Shown one piece after another: positions 24,651 to 33,540 of a DNA stretch of 64,000 nucleotides. A program made the translations under genes and the position numbers. The notes below the pieces were generated by a model that was not told the origin of the DNA, made no database searches, and worked only from the letters and a program-made list of their open reading frames with translations. The stretch covers positions 1,373,872-1,437,871 of the forward strand of contig JADCRB010000053.1 of assembly GCA_021464245.1 (NCBI GenBank), read 5' to 3'. How positions within the stretch are numbered: the stretch's first letter is position 1; every line of letters starts with the position of its first letter. Source of the DNA: Carallia brachiata. Its lineage: Eukaryota; Streptophyta; Magnoliopsida; Malpighiales; Rhizophoraceae.

Positions 24651-24822
24651 TCGGTATGTACAACACACTTTTTTATTGTGTTGAATAGGTGTGTCTGATT
24701 TTATTTTTTAAAATTTTTTATCGGACACTTCTTAGCGTATTCGACACGTGTCCGAGACATATTAGACGTATATCTCTATTTGACACGTGTGTCACACTTA
24801 CACAACTCTAAATTTAGAGTGT

Positions 24823-26640
24823 CCATGCATCTTAATCTCCCTCACTTTGTTAACCCCCAACTGCTATAAACCCTACTCTCAATCCATGGCCTTTTAACTT
24901 TACTGATCACTTTTAATTTTACTCATCACTGTTATTTATTATGAATAAAATAAAATTATAATATTTAATTAAATAAAAAATAAATATTATTAATTAAATA
25001 ATTAAATAATTATTATAGATATACAAATTATATATAATATATAATTTTTTGTCTCTAACTAATCTAAACTAGTTTTATAAAAATAAATTTAATGTATTTA
25101 TAAATAAAAATTTATTAAATGTGTAACTAAAAAATGATCAACAATTTACAATAAATATTGTTATTTTAAAAAATATTATTTTTATTATAGAAATTACTAT
25201 ATTTAAAAAATTATCATTATATTTATTGTGTAGTTTACTATTTACATAATAAAAACTAAAGATAGGAAAAAGAGGAAAAGATGTAAAGTGATATATATTT
25301 ATTAAAATAATATTATTTTTATTATATAAATTAATATTTATAAATAAAATAATATTATTTTATTATTTCAATATTGAAAAAATGTTAATAGCTAAGCATT
25401 GCCGGTCGGAATGCTAAGTGATTCAAAATACTGCATTAGAATTCCATGCCGTGCGTACACCCAATTTTGTCATTTTGTACGGCGTGTCTTTACGTCTACA
25501 AAGTTAATTTTGTAATTTTGAATTTCATCAGCTCGGTGATGAAAACAAAAAATAATTTATTTTTGTTTTTTACATCAATTATTTTTGGAGGTTTTTATCA
25601 ACAATTAGTTGTTTATATTTTATTTAATTAAACACTTCAACATTTTACTTTTCAAAAAAACAATAGTAACAACAGTTTCAAAAATAAAACCGAACACCTA
25701 CTGAATCTTTTTAGTTGCCAGTTAACCAGCAAGTCATTACCATCAACCATACTCATACAAAGGCACACCAAAATCACCAAACTTGGAGTAAAAACAGAAA
25801 AACTCTATTGCAATTGCAATATATATGTATTATTGCTTGGTATTTGCAATATGCTTGTACAACAAGGTCATAATTTTGTAATAAGGGCTTTAATATCCAC
25901 AAATATCTTGATAATACGATAGCTAAGCACTTCAATGCAAATATTCCAATGCTATAATATCCATGTAACTAGATTAACATTGAAAAAACATTCAACCATA
26001 TTTTTTTCATTATATATGTTAGCTTTTCAAGTCTACGGAATGGCCACGGTCATTCTAATATCATTTAAAATGACTCTCACATGGTCGAGATTGTTCAAAA
26101 CTACATGAACCATATGAAGAGCAGGAATAGGTCAGCATTAAAATGAGCATTTTAGGCACCATTAACTTAAAAGAGCAGCAAGTCAACCATCTATTAGGTT
26201 TTGGAACATAGTCAAATTATCATTTCTAAGCTATACAATTTGTTGATATAAAGACTCCATATATAAATTTATGCGTGAATGGTCTTCATAAAATTCTCAA
26301 AGTAAGGTTATGAGGGCACAAAGTGACACAAGAAGACACCAACCAAAAAAATGTCATATGACAACATCATAACTGTCCATTACATTATATATGGGCTTTA
26401 TTACATGACCCTATGTAGGTGGTCAAATTACATCCAAATACTGAGTGATTTGTGTAATAAATAGTATATTTTGTGCAACTACAACTAAAAAATATGAATA
26501 AAAAAAATAGTAATACTTTTTCGTATCACTTTTTATTATTACAGTTATATAAAATATATTACTTGTTGCACAAATTAAAAATCTGGAACATGTTTGGCCA
26601 CTAACAATTTTCGTATATTTTTATAGCCACTTAATGTACA
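24823..26640. other. AT-rich intergenic DNA
   Basis: Very AT-rich DNA, with no gene, RNA gene or element recognised. Confidence 0.5.
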
Positions 26641-27012
26641 ATTATTAATATTGCAACTAACAATAAAAACTACAAATTTACAACGGAGTAAGTTTTATCA
26701 TTCCGGCCAGCAAAACGAAATCATCCAATTGCCACATATTTCTGTATCAGCAAGGCATAGAAAAAGAAAAGATTTCCCAGGGCCCCATCAAAACCTTATC
26801 CAATTGAATTATCCTATACCCAACTGCCAAGTCAGCACCAAGTATCTAAGTGTATCCAATTCCGGCACACTAAAGCCACAAATTGCTCATGTGGCTCTGA
26901 TGTAGAATTGCTTCATTAACATTTTCTACATCTCAAAACTTAAAAAACTTATCAAAGGGACAGGCAAATATTAGAAATTATTCTCTGCAAGTTTGCCATC
27001 AGAGACTATCAA
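26641..27012 (+). promoter_or_regulatory. psaK promoter and 5' leader
   Basis: The region upstream of the psaK start holds three CCAAT motifs (near 26725, 26800 and 26856). It also holds CTTATC at 26795-26800, the reverse of the GATAAG I-box found in light-regulated plant promoters. No TATA box is seen close to the start, which fits the known tendency of nuclear photosystem genes to be TATA-less. The transcription start is not determinable by eye. Confidence 0.45.
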
Positions 27013-28504
27013 ATGGCAACCACTATGATGACCACTCTCCCACAATTCAATGGTCTTAGACCACAGCTCTCAGCTGCCCCAGCAAAATCCTTGGTTTGTG
27101 ATCCTCTTATTGACTTGTGATGGTCATAATTAAAATTTCCTTCTTTTAAATTTTTTTAACTGAATGTTATTGTAGTCCTTGCTTATTAACTGAATGTCAA
27201 CTAATATTCCTTGCTGAGCAACATTTCTGTGCTTCTAACATATAAGCTTAAGGTTTTCAATGATACCCTGCAGGCAGCTGTCCAACCCATGAGGCGAAAG
27301 GGTAATGGGGCATTGGGTGCTCGCATGGATTTCATTGGTTCACCCACTAATTTGGTAAGGATTTTGATTCACTTGCTTTTCTCTTTCATTTTTTGGTTGA
27401 AGCGAGAAAAGCAGAAAAAAAAAACCTTTCTTTTTATGAAAATCAGTTTGATAAATAATCGTTGTTTTTCAAGAGCATAGATAGAACTCCTTGCTAAGAC
27501 CAACTAATTCATTAGCACTATATCAAGAAGTAGGTCGAAGTTTCAACTTCTACCTCTTTTAAATTTCTTTTTTTTTTTTAGTTGTAATATAAGTTATGAC
27601 TCTCACTTAAGAGAAAGAGTAAAAAAAAAAAAAAAAGGCGCATAGAATGGTCTCTAACTGGAGGTCTTAGTGATGAAAGGTATAAGATTCTAAATAAGAC
27701 ATTTAACTCAAGTCGTATAACGTGAAGTCAAGTGGATCTCTTAAATATGTCTTTTTTTTTCCCAAAAAAAGAAAAAAATGAGATGTATAATTAATGGATT
27801 GTGTTAAAGATTCTAGAATCAAGTCATGGAAACATCAATGCATGTGATAAAAAAAAACAGAAAAAGGGGTTTCAATGATTCATAGCCGGGACTACTAAAT
27901 TATAATAAAATAATATTTTTGTTACGTTAAGACTACTCTTGCATCAGTGCATTTGACAAATGGAATATTAATTTTGTTTATTACATTATGGAAAACTCTT
28001 ATGGTTCGATTTTAGGTTAGGTCTTATTGTACACGCTCAAACCCCTGTGATAGTCCATTACCCAAGCGGATTAACTAATAAAAAGATTGCTATTTCGCTA
28101 TAGGAGACTGTCCTACTACAGAAACATCAACTATGAGAAGGATCCAAAGATGAATAAATAAAGAAGTTTTTTTTTTTTTTTTTGAGAGGGGATAAATAAA
28201 GAAGTTACGAAAGAAACCATGTTGCATTGTTGCATGCACATTGCAAGAGAGTGACTGAATGTTGCAAATTTAACAGATAATGGTGACCAGCACCAGCCTA
28301 ATGCTATTTGCTGGGAGATTTGGGCTGGCCCCATCTGCAAACAGGAAGGCCACTGCAGGATTGAAGCTTGAAGTGAGGGACTCTGGCTTACAAACTGGTG
28401 ACCCAGCTGGTTTTACTCTTGCTGACACCTTGGCATGTGGATCTGTTGGTCACATCATTGGTGTTGGAATTGTTCTTGGCCTTAAGAACATTGGTGCACT
28501 GTAA
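27013..28504 (+). CDS. PSAK: Photosystem I reaction centre subunit PsaK, chloroplastic
   Basis: PsaK is a two-helix thylakoid membrane subunit at the edge of photosystem I that binds chlorophyll and helps dock light-harvesting antenna. Exons are 27013-27093, 27274-27354 and 28277-28504, each intron GT-AG and in phase 0. The product is 129 residues, against about 130 in Arabidopsis. The N-terminus [15 protein letters not shown] is a chloroplast transit peptide. The conserved [14 protein letters not shown] precedes the mature start near DFIGS. Helix 1 covers [19 protein letters not shown], then comes the loop [20 protein letters not shown], then helix 2 covers [18 protein letters not shown]. 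It ends KNIGAL. The ATG at 27013 is chosen because it reproduces the family's transit peptide. The gene looks intact and is the only one within 15 kb on either side that does. Confidence 0.97.
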
Positions 28505-28676
28505 ACAGAACCCAATATAAAAAAAAAAAGTTCTTATTAGTCCTCTAAATTTCAATGGTCTCTGTTCATTTTCACTTGTTCAGCTTCTCCTGGGGACATC
28601 TGGTTTGAGTGAGTTAGTGAACTGCATTGTTGTGAAAGTGAATGTTCCCCAAGAAACATGAACAAAAAAAAAAAAC

Positions 28677-28818
28677 AAAGAGGGCAGTTAGCCCGGGCAT
28701 GCCTGAAACCCCCAGCTTCGAGGTTCGAAACTCAAACTTGGACCTCACCACTCCCCTCCACCATATGCAATTCTCAGCTATCGAGGCTAGGTAGATCCAC
28801 ACAAAAAAAAAAAAAAAA
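28677..28818 (+). mobile_element. tRNA-derived SINE-like insertion
   Basis: A tRNA-like head has an A-box-like TTAGCCCGGGCAT (about 28688) and a good B-box GGTTCGAAACTC (28722-28733). A short unrelated body follows, then an A tract of about 16 (28803-28818). Target duplications are obscured by flanking A-rich sequence. It lies about 170 bp past the psaK stop. Confidence 0.5.
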
Positions 28819-29329
28819 GGGAACATTAAAAAAGGAAAAAAGAAATGGTTAAGTAGATCATGCATATAAAATATTAAGACCAGAATTGCCACCTTAACAA
28901 AATAATTTATGCTCAGATATATTTTCTAGGATAAATTATTGGCTCTTCACATAATGCAATGATGACCTCAACATATAACTTTTCCCACAAATTAAAAAGA
29001 AATAAAGGACAATGCCCAACTTAACTACAGCAAAAATAAGCCTGTTGAAGAGCATGGAATCAACAATATGCTAATCAGTTTCTTGCAACGAGAGATGGAA
29101 AACAACATGGCAGCTAGCTCTTCTGGGACGTCTTTAGCAATCATCAGGACTCAAATGCACGAACAATATTTTATAAATTACTGATATTTATTTCACACAT
29201 TTGCAAGAATTCATTTAAAGGACAAAGATGACAATTCTGTGTATTTGCCTCCAAGAACAAATAACACTAGTAAATAGACAGACGCTATGATTCATCACTT
29301 ATGTTACAATTATTTATGACATATCATTG

Positions 29330-29362
<33 letters not shown>
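28819..29362. other. Intergenic DNA with (TA)n(TG)n microsatellite
   Basis: No gene is seen. A compound microsatellite of TA then TG units spans about 29331-29364 and abuts the left arm of the UGT inverted repeat. Confidence 0.6.
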
Positions 29363-29364
<2 letters not shown>

Positions 29365-29421
29365 ACAAATAAAACAAGCTAAGGCTTCATACACCTTTTT
29401 CCAGACCATTAATTCATTTAA

Positions 29422-29910
29422 TTATTCCAATAGTGTCTGCAACTTTCGGACAAAACTGTCCAAATAATTGTTTTGAAGGTCTTTCCTTAACAGAACTTGT
29501 CTCAATTTTGCATGATTTGCTCTTTCCTTCTTTCCCACCTAACTATCATCATCCATAACACCTTGATTACTTTGAAGATACCATTTCTTGTGAACAAACC
29601 ATCATCAGGTCTTGCAACCTCCACTCCAAGTTTGAGATCTCCACCAAGTAGTCTTGCATTGAGTGTTTGGTCTACTCCATTTGGTAACAATACCAATTGG
29701 CACGCACTCATCAAATCCTCTGATAGAGATCCAAATCCACAGTGAGTCACAAAACACCCCACAGAAGGATGATTTAGGACTAGTTGCTGCCGAATCTAAC
29801 CCCCAATAAACAAGCCCTCTTCCCTTGACTCTATCTTCAAAACCTATTGGTAATGCTTGATCCACTGTTTCAGCTCCTATTGGCGGTTTGAGGGCAGCAA
29901 GAAAGGGCAA
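29422..29910 (-). pseudogene. UGT79/91-type glycosyltransferase, C-terminal fragment (left arm)
   Basis: Family-1 plant UGTs transfer sugar from UDP-sugar to small molecules such as flavonoids. This minus-strand fragment begins in the C-terminal domain with LPFLAALKPPIGAET and GFEDRVKGRGLVY. It continues through the PSPG box remnant GCFVTHCGFGSLSEDLMSAC and DQTLNARLLG to a family-like C-terminus ending at a TAA at 29422-29424. Breaks: an extra base near GLVY puts the WIQQQ segment out of frame, the tryptophan there reads TAG, and a further shift lies in the last third. The N-terminal acceptor-binding domain is absent, because the homology stops abruptly at 29910 where the opposite-strand copy begins. 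Confidence 0.85.
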
Positions 29911-29913
29911 ATT

Positions 29914-31034
29914 GCAGATATCTCCCCCACATTGTATTCTCATCTAATGACTGCTATGGATCTTACAGAACCTGTCATACAGACTCATCTCTGCTACCTC
30001 AAACCTGATTTGGTTGTCTTTGATTTTACTCATTGGTTGTCTGCCCTGTGTAGAAAACTTGGCATTAAATCAGTGTTTTACTGTACTTTTGGTGCGGCTG
30101 ACGTTGCATACGCATTAGTACCTGGAAGAAGGATTCTCGAAAGTGTTCCTTCGGAGCATGACATTATGGAGCCTCCTCCAGGCTTCGCTCCATCTTCTTC
30201 AATTATGTTATTTGCTCGTGATGCTCGAAGAGTTGATAATATACCACCGTATGGAATCAATATCACATTCTGGAAGCGACTTTTTAGTGCTTTGAATGAA
30301 TCTGATGCGGTTGCCATAAAAACAGTGACAGAGATGGAAGGGTCATTGTGTGACTATCTTGATAACCAATTCAAAAAGCCAGTGATTCTGGCAGGTCTTA
30401 TTGTCATGGAGCCACCACCGAGCTCCACTTTGGAAGAAAAGTTTGTCAAATTGTTGGGTACCTTCAAAGCTTGGAGTTTAATCTATTGTGCATTAGGGAG
30501 TGAGCTCACTCTTAAGAAAGATCAGTCTCAAGAAATGGTTTTGGGTCTTGAACTCACAAGCTTGCCCTTCCACCACTAGGAGTTGAAACAATTGATCGAG
30601 CATTACTAGAAGGTTTTAAAGAGAGAGCAAAGGGAAGAGAGCTTCTTTATGGGGGTTGGATTCAGCAGCAACTAGTCTTGAATCATCCTTCTGTGGGGTG
30701 TTTTGTGACTCACTGTGGATTTGGATCTCTATCAGAGGCTTTAATGAGTGAATGCCAATTGGTATTTCCACCAAATGCAGTAGACCAAATAATCAATCCA
30801 AGACTACTTGGTAGAGATCTCGAACTTGGCGTGGAGGTTGCAAGTGGTGATGATGGTTTGTTCACAAGGGATGGTATCTTCAAAGCAATCAAAGATGTTA
30901 TGGATGATGATAATGAGGTGGGAAAGAAGGCAAGAGCAAATCATGCAAAATTGAGACAAGTTCTGTTAAGGAAATACCTTCAAAATAATTATCTTGATAG
31001 TTTTGTCCAAAAATTGCAGACACTATTAGAGTAA
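29914..31034 (+). pseudogene. UGT79/91-type glycosyltransferase, N-truncated (spacer plus right arm)
   Basis: The plus-strand copy starts abruptly inside the N-terminal domain at ADISPTLYSHLMTAMDLTEP, so the first 80-90 residues, including the start and the catalytic histidine region, are missing. It continues with LKPDLVVFDFTHWLSALCRK, ending near GLELTSLPF. A deletion of about 16 bases then causes a frameshift at 30572 (CCCTT followed directly by CCACCACTAGG, where the left arm retains the intervening codons). From 30678 the frame is open again with HPSVGCFVTHCGFGSLSEAL, VDQIINPRLLGRDLELGVEV and ANHAKLRQVL to a TAA at 31032-31034. It is close to the UGT79B/91 group of glycoside-branching enzymes. 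Not functional as read. Confidence 0.85.
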
Positions 31035-31101
31035 TTAAATGAACTGTTGACTAAGGAAAAAGGTGTATGCAACCTTAGCCTGTTTTATTTGTTGCTGAAA
31101 C

Positions 31102-31450
31102 ATCTTGATGCGAAATGCTATATCAATGATATGTGTATTTTATATCTATTTTAGGCGAAATGGAGATCTCATTCATTCCAATAAACAGAATTTTCACGGT
31201 TGATGAGGGAGGAAATAGCCGAAATATGTCTTAGGCCAAATTTCACGATTGATGAGGGAGCAATCTTTGCTAGGGAGAGAGCAACTTCTTTCAGTTGTCT
31301 CCTACCGATCCCCTACCTAGTAGACCATATGATTCTATCGTGCAATTTTATTGTATATTGCATATCAAATAAAGAAATTGATAGATAAGTGGGTTTTACT
31401 TTTTCATCTCATTTGAGCCGTCGTGTATATATATATATATCTGTATATTT
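31102..31450. other. Intergenic DNA
   Basis: No gene is recognised. A short AT microsatellite lies near 31425-31440. Confidence 0.5.
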
Positions 31451-31820
31451 GTTACATCCTAAAATTCAAACTCTAAATTGTTACTGAACACAAAATCAAA
31501 GTGTGCTAAATATAAATTTCTCTTCAATGCTTTTTTTTAAAATATTTTTTAGAAGATTCCCTAATAGTTAGAACTTAAACTTCTATTTTAGAACTTTGGA
31601 TTCAAATTTATGAGAATAGAAATATATATATATATATATATATATGTTACATCCTAAAATTCAAACTCTAAATTGTTACTGAACACAAAATCAAAGTGTG
31701 CTAAACATAAATTTCTCATCAATGTTTTTTTTTTAAATATTTTTTAGAAGATTCCCTAATAGTTAGAACTCAAACTTTTATTTTAGAACTTTGGATTTAA
31801 ATTTATGAGAATAGAAAATT
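31451..31820. repeat. 195-bp tandem duplication
   Basis: 31451-31645 and 31646-31820 are near-identical, both starting GTTACATCCTAAAATTC and sharing AGAAGATTCCCTAATAGTTA. An AT tract at the first unit's end (31622-31645) marks the junction. Confidence 0.9.
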
Positions 31821-32689
31821 ACTCTCATTATACAGTTTATAACTCTATGGGCCTCTTAATAAATCAAAAAATCAATCCCTTTTTTATGATCTAATTATAA
31901 AAACGTACAAATGTGATGTGAGTTAATATACAATAAAAACAAATCTAACCTACCATCATTTTAAACAAATCTATCCTTTTTTTTATGGCCTAATGTGATG
32001 CGATGAGAGTTAATTACCGTAAAATTATTTTTTTTATAACAAATCTAACCTACCATTAATGGATTTTAATAAATTCGATTAGTTTGCCCAAATAGAATGC
32101 ATACATACAAAAAAAAAATTTGCCATGTGGAATGTCAGCAATATATTTAATTCATAAGTTTAGACAATATAATTTAAATTAAACAAGACATGGGCCTTGT
32201 AGTTCATATTCATAGAAGAAAACAGATCGCTGGAAACAGGGGAGAAAGACATTTGCGTGACATTCTTCTCATTTTAATTAGGATTTGAGATTTATAGGAT
32301 TTCTTGTAATTCAGACAAAGAAGCAAATCATAGAACACAAAAACAAAACTCTCTGTACCACAATGTTTGGCGCATGCTGTTATTTTTCCTTTTTCTTTTT
32401 TTATTTCATAAGATTGCTAATATATATCTTGATTTTTGGTATCCCAATTGGCATCCTCAATGCAAGAAAACTAATAATTTTTATAACAATATTGATAATT
32501 TTTACAATAAAAATTTAAAAACTGTTATATTTTTATTACAAATATTATCAATTTTATTGTATTCAAGACATTAGAATACAAATATTTTCTCTCCGGGTAA
32601 TGCTTGTGACTAGTGACAAATTGGTAGGGCAAGAGGGTTGTTAGAGAGTGAAGAGATGTAGGTTTTTTTTTTTAGTAAAAAAAACGTGA
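31821..32689. other. AT-rich intergenic DNA
   Basis: No gene is recognised. Frames near 32285-32574 are phenylalanine- and isoleucine-rich translations of A/T sequence and look like chance. Confidence 0.5.
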
Positions 32690-32830
32690 ATCCATTCATA
32701 GTTACAAATCATTACAAAGAATTTGTCGCAATTGGAGTGCAGGATTTCCCACCCAGTCAGCTGGACAGTTCCCAGTTCTAATTTTCTTTGCCACCCAATT
32801 GGCTTTTGTACTAGTGCCAGAACACTTGCA
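32690..32830 (-). pseudogene. RNase H-like (RVT_3) tail of a plant LINE, fragment
   Basis: The minus-strand reading contains ANWVAKKIRTGNCPADWVGN and LQLRQILCNDL with shifts. This resembles the C-terminal RNase H-like segment of plant non-LTR retrotransposon ORF2 (the family shows ANxAADWxA, CPxDWxxxPP, LxxIL). It is opposite in orientation to the RT fragment 400 bp away. Short and degraded, so tentative. Confidence 0.35.
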
Positions 32831-33149
32831 ACTATTACAATGAGAGAGAAAACATTTTGCATCCCTTATAAAGGCCCCTATGTCGGTTCAGTCTAATCTA
32901 CTTTGCTCATGGACTTGGGTTACCTAGAAGACGGTGATATAGTTCTTTACTTGAGGGCTAATTTTGGTGTAGCTGAGTCTATAACCAAATTAATATTGGC
33001 TTTCCTCTGGTGATCGCAACTCGAGGTTCTTTCACTAGTGTGTAACCAACAGACAAATTTATAATCAGAATGAACGACTCTAGACCAATGATGGACTATG
33101 GCTAGAGGATGAAGTGTTGATCGCAAGACACATCAATGACTATCTTCAA

Positions 33150-33540
33150 GGGCTTTTCTAGTCACAAAATCCTCCTCGGGATGAAGATGTGTTGTCTCAA
33201 GTTCCAAGGATTGTTTCCTTAGAGATAAATGTTTGTTTGGATGCAATGGTCTCGAAGGAAGAAATACGGACTGCTGTCTTTCAATTGGGGTAGAACAAAG
33301 CCTGGGGACTAGATGGGCTTTCAAGGTTTCTCCATCAGAATTACTGGGGCATTGTTGGACAGGAGGTTACAGCACTCATCAGAATCTTTTTTGCATAATG
33401 GAACCATGTTGTTGGATCTTAACCAAACGTTCATTGCACTAATTCCCAAAGGCCCAAACCCAGCGATGGTGAAGAACTATACAGCCTCAATATTTGTTGT
33501 AGGCTGTTGGAGAATAGGTTTTAGCTCGTGTGTATCTTAT
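33150..33540 (+). pseudogene. LINE reverse transcriptase fragment
   Basis: Plus-strand frames read KEEIRTAVFQLG, DGLSRFLHQNYWGIVGQEV then, after a frameshift near 33395, DLNQTFIALIPKGPNP and MVKNYTASI. Plant L1-type LINEs have KAPGPDG-F, FxQxxWxxVG, and TxIALIPKxxNPxxxxxxRPIS at this point of ORF2. Stops and at least one shift interrupt it, and the catalytic YADD region is not present. It is a dead insertion fragment. Confidence 0.65.

Larger units (their letters stand above)
23553..24822. mobile_element. Candidate TIR-flanked segment around the FLA pseudogene
   Basis: The left border reads TGTTGCACGGACACT near 23555. The right border in reverse reads ATGCATGGACACT near 24820. Both are followed by degenerate GACACGT-type motifs. 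Ends of this kind (GTTGCxCGGACxCT) recur in plant foldback and Mutator-like elements. The FLA pseudogene lies inside, which would make it a gene-capturing element. No 9-bp target duplication is evident, so this is tentative. Confidence 0.3.
29363..31094. repeat. Large inverted repeat of a UGT 3' half
   Basis: The left arm (29363-29910, gene sense on the minus strand) and right arm (about 30566-31094, plus strand) are inverted copies of the same UGT C-terminal coding region plus about 60 bases of 3' flank. The spacer of about 655 bp is the middle of the gene. By eye the arms agree at most positions, with scattered substitutions and small indels. The homology ends next to the TG microsatellite on the left and at TTTTATTTGTTG on the right. 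A transcript through both arms would fold into a hairpin with a stem of roughly 530 bp. Confidence 0.85.

Noticed and set aside
28131..28340. Minus-strand frame over psaK exon 3
   Set aside because: Antisense to the intact psaK exon, so a shadow.
29914..31034. A functional UGT gene on the plus strand
   Set aside because: The N-terminal domain start is missing and a deletion-frameshift separates the two domains.
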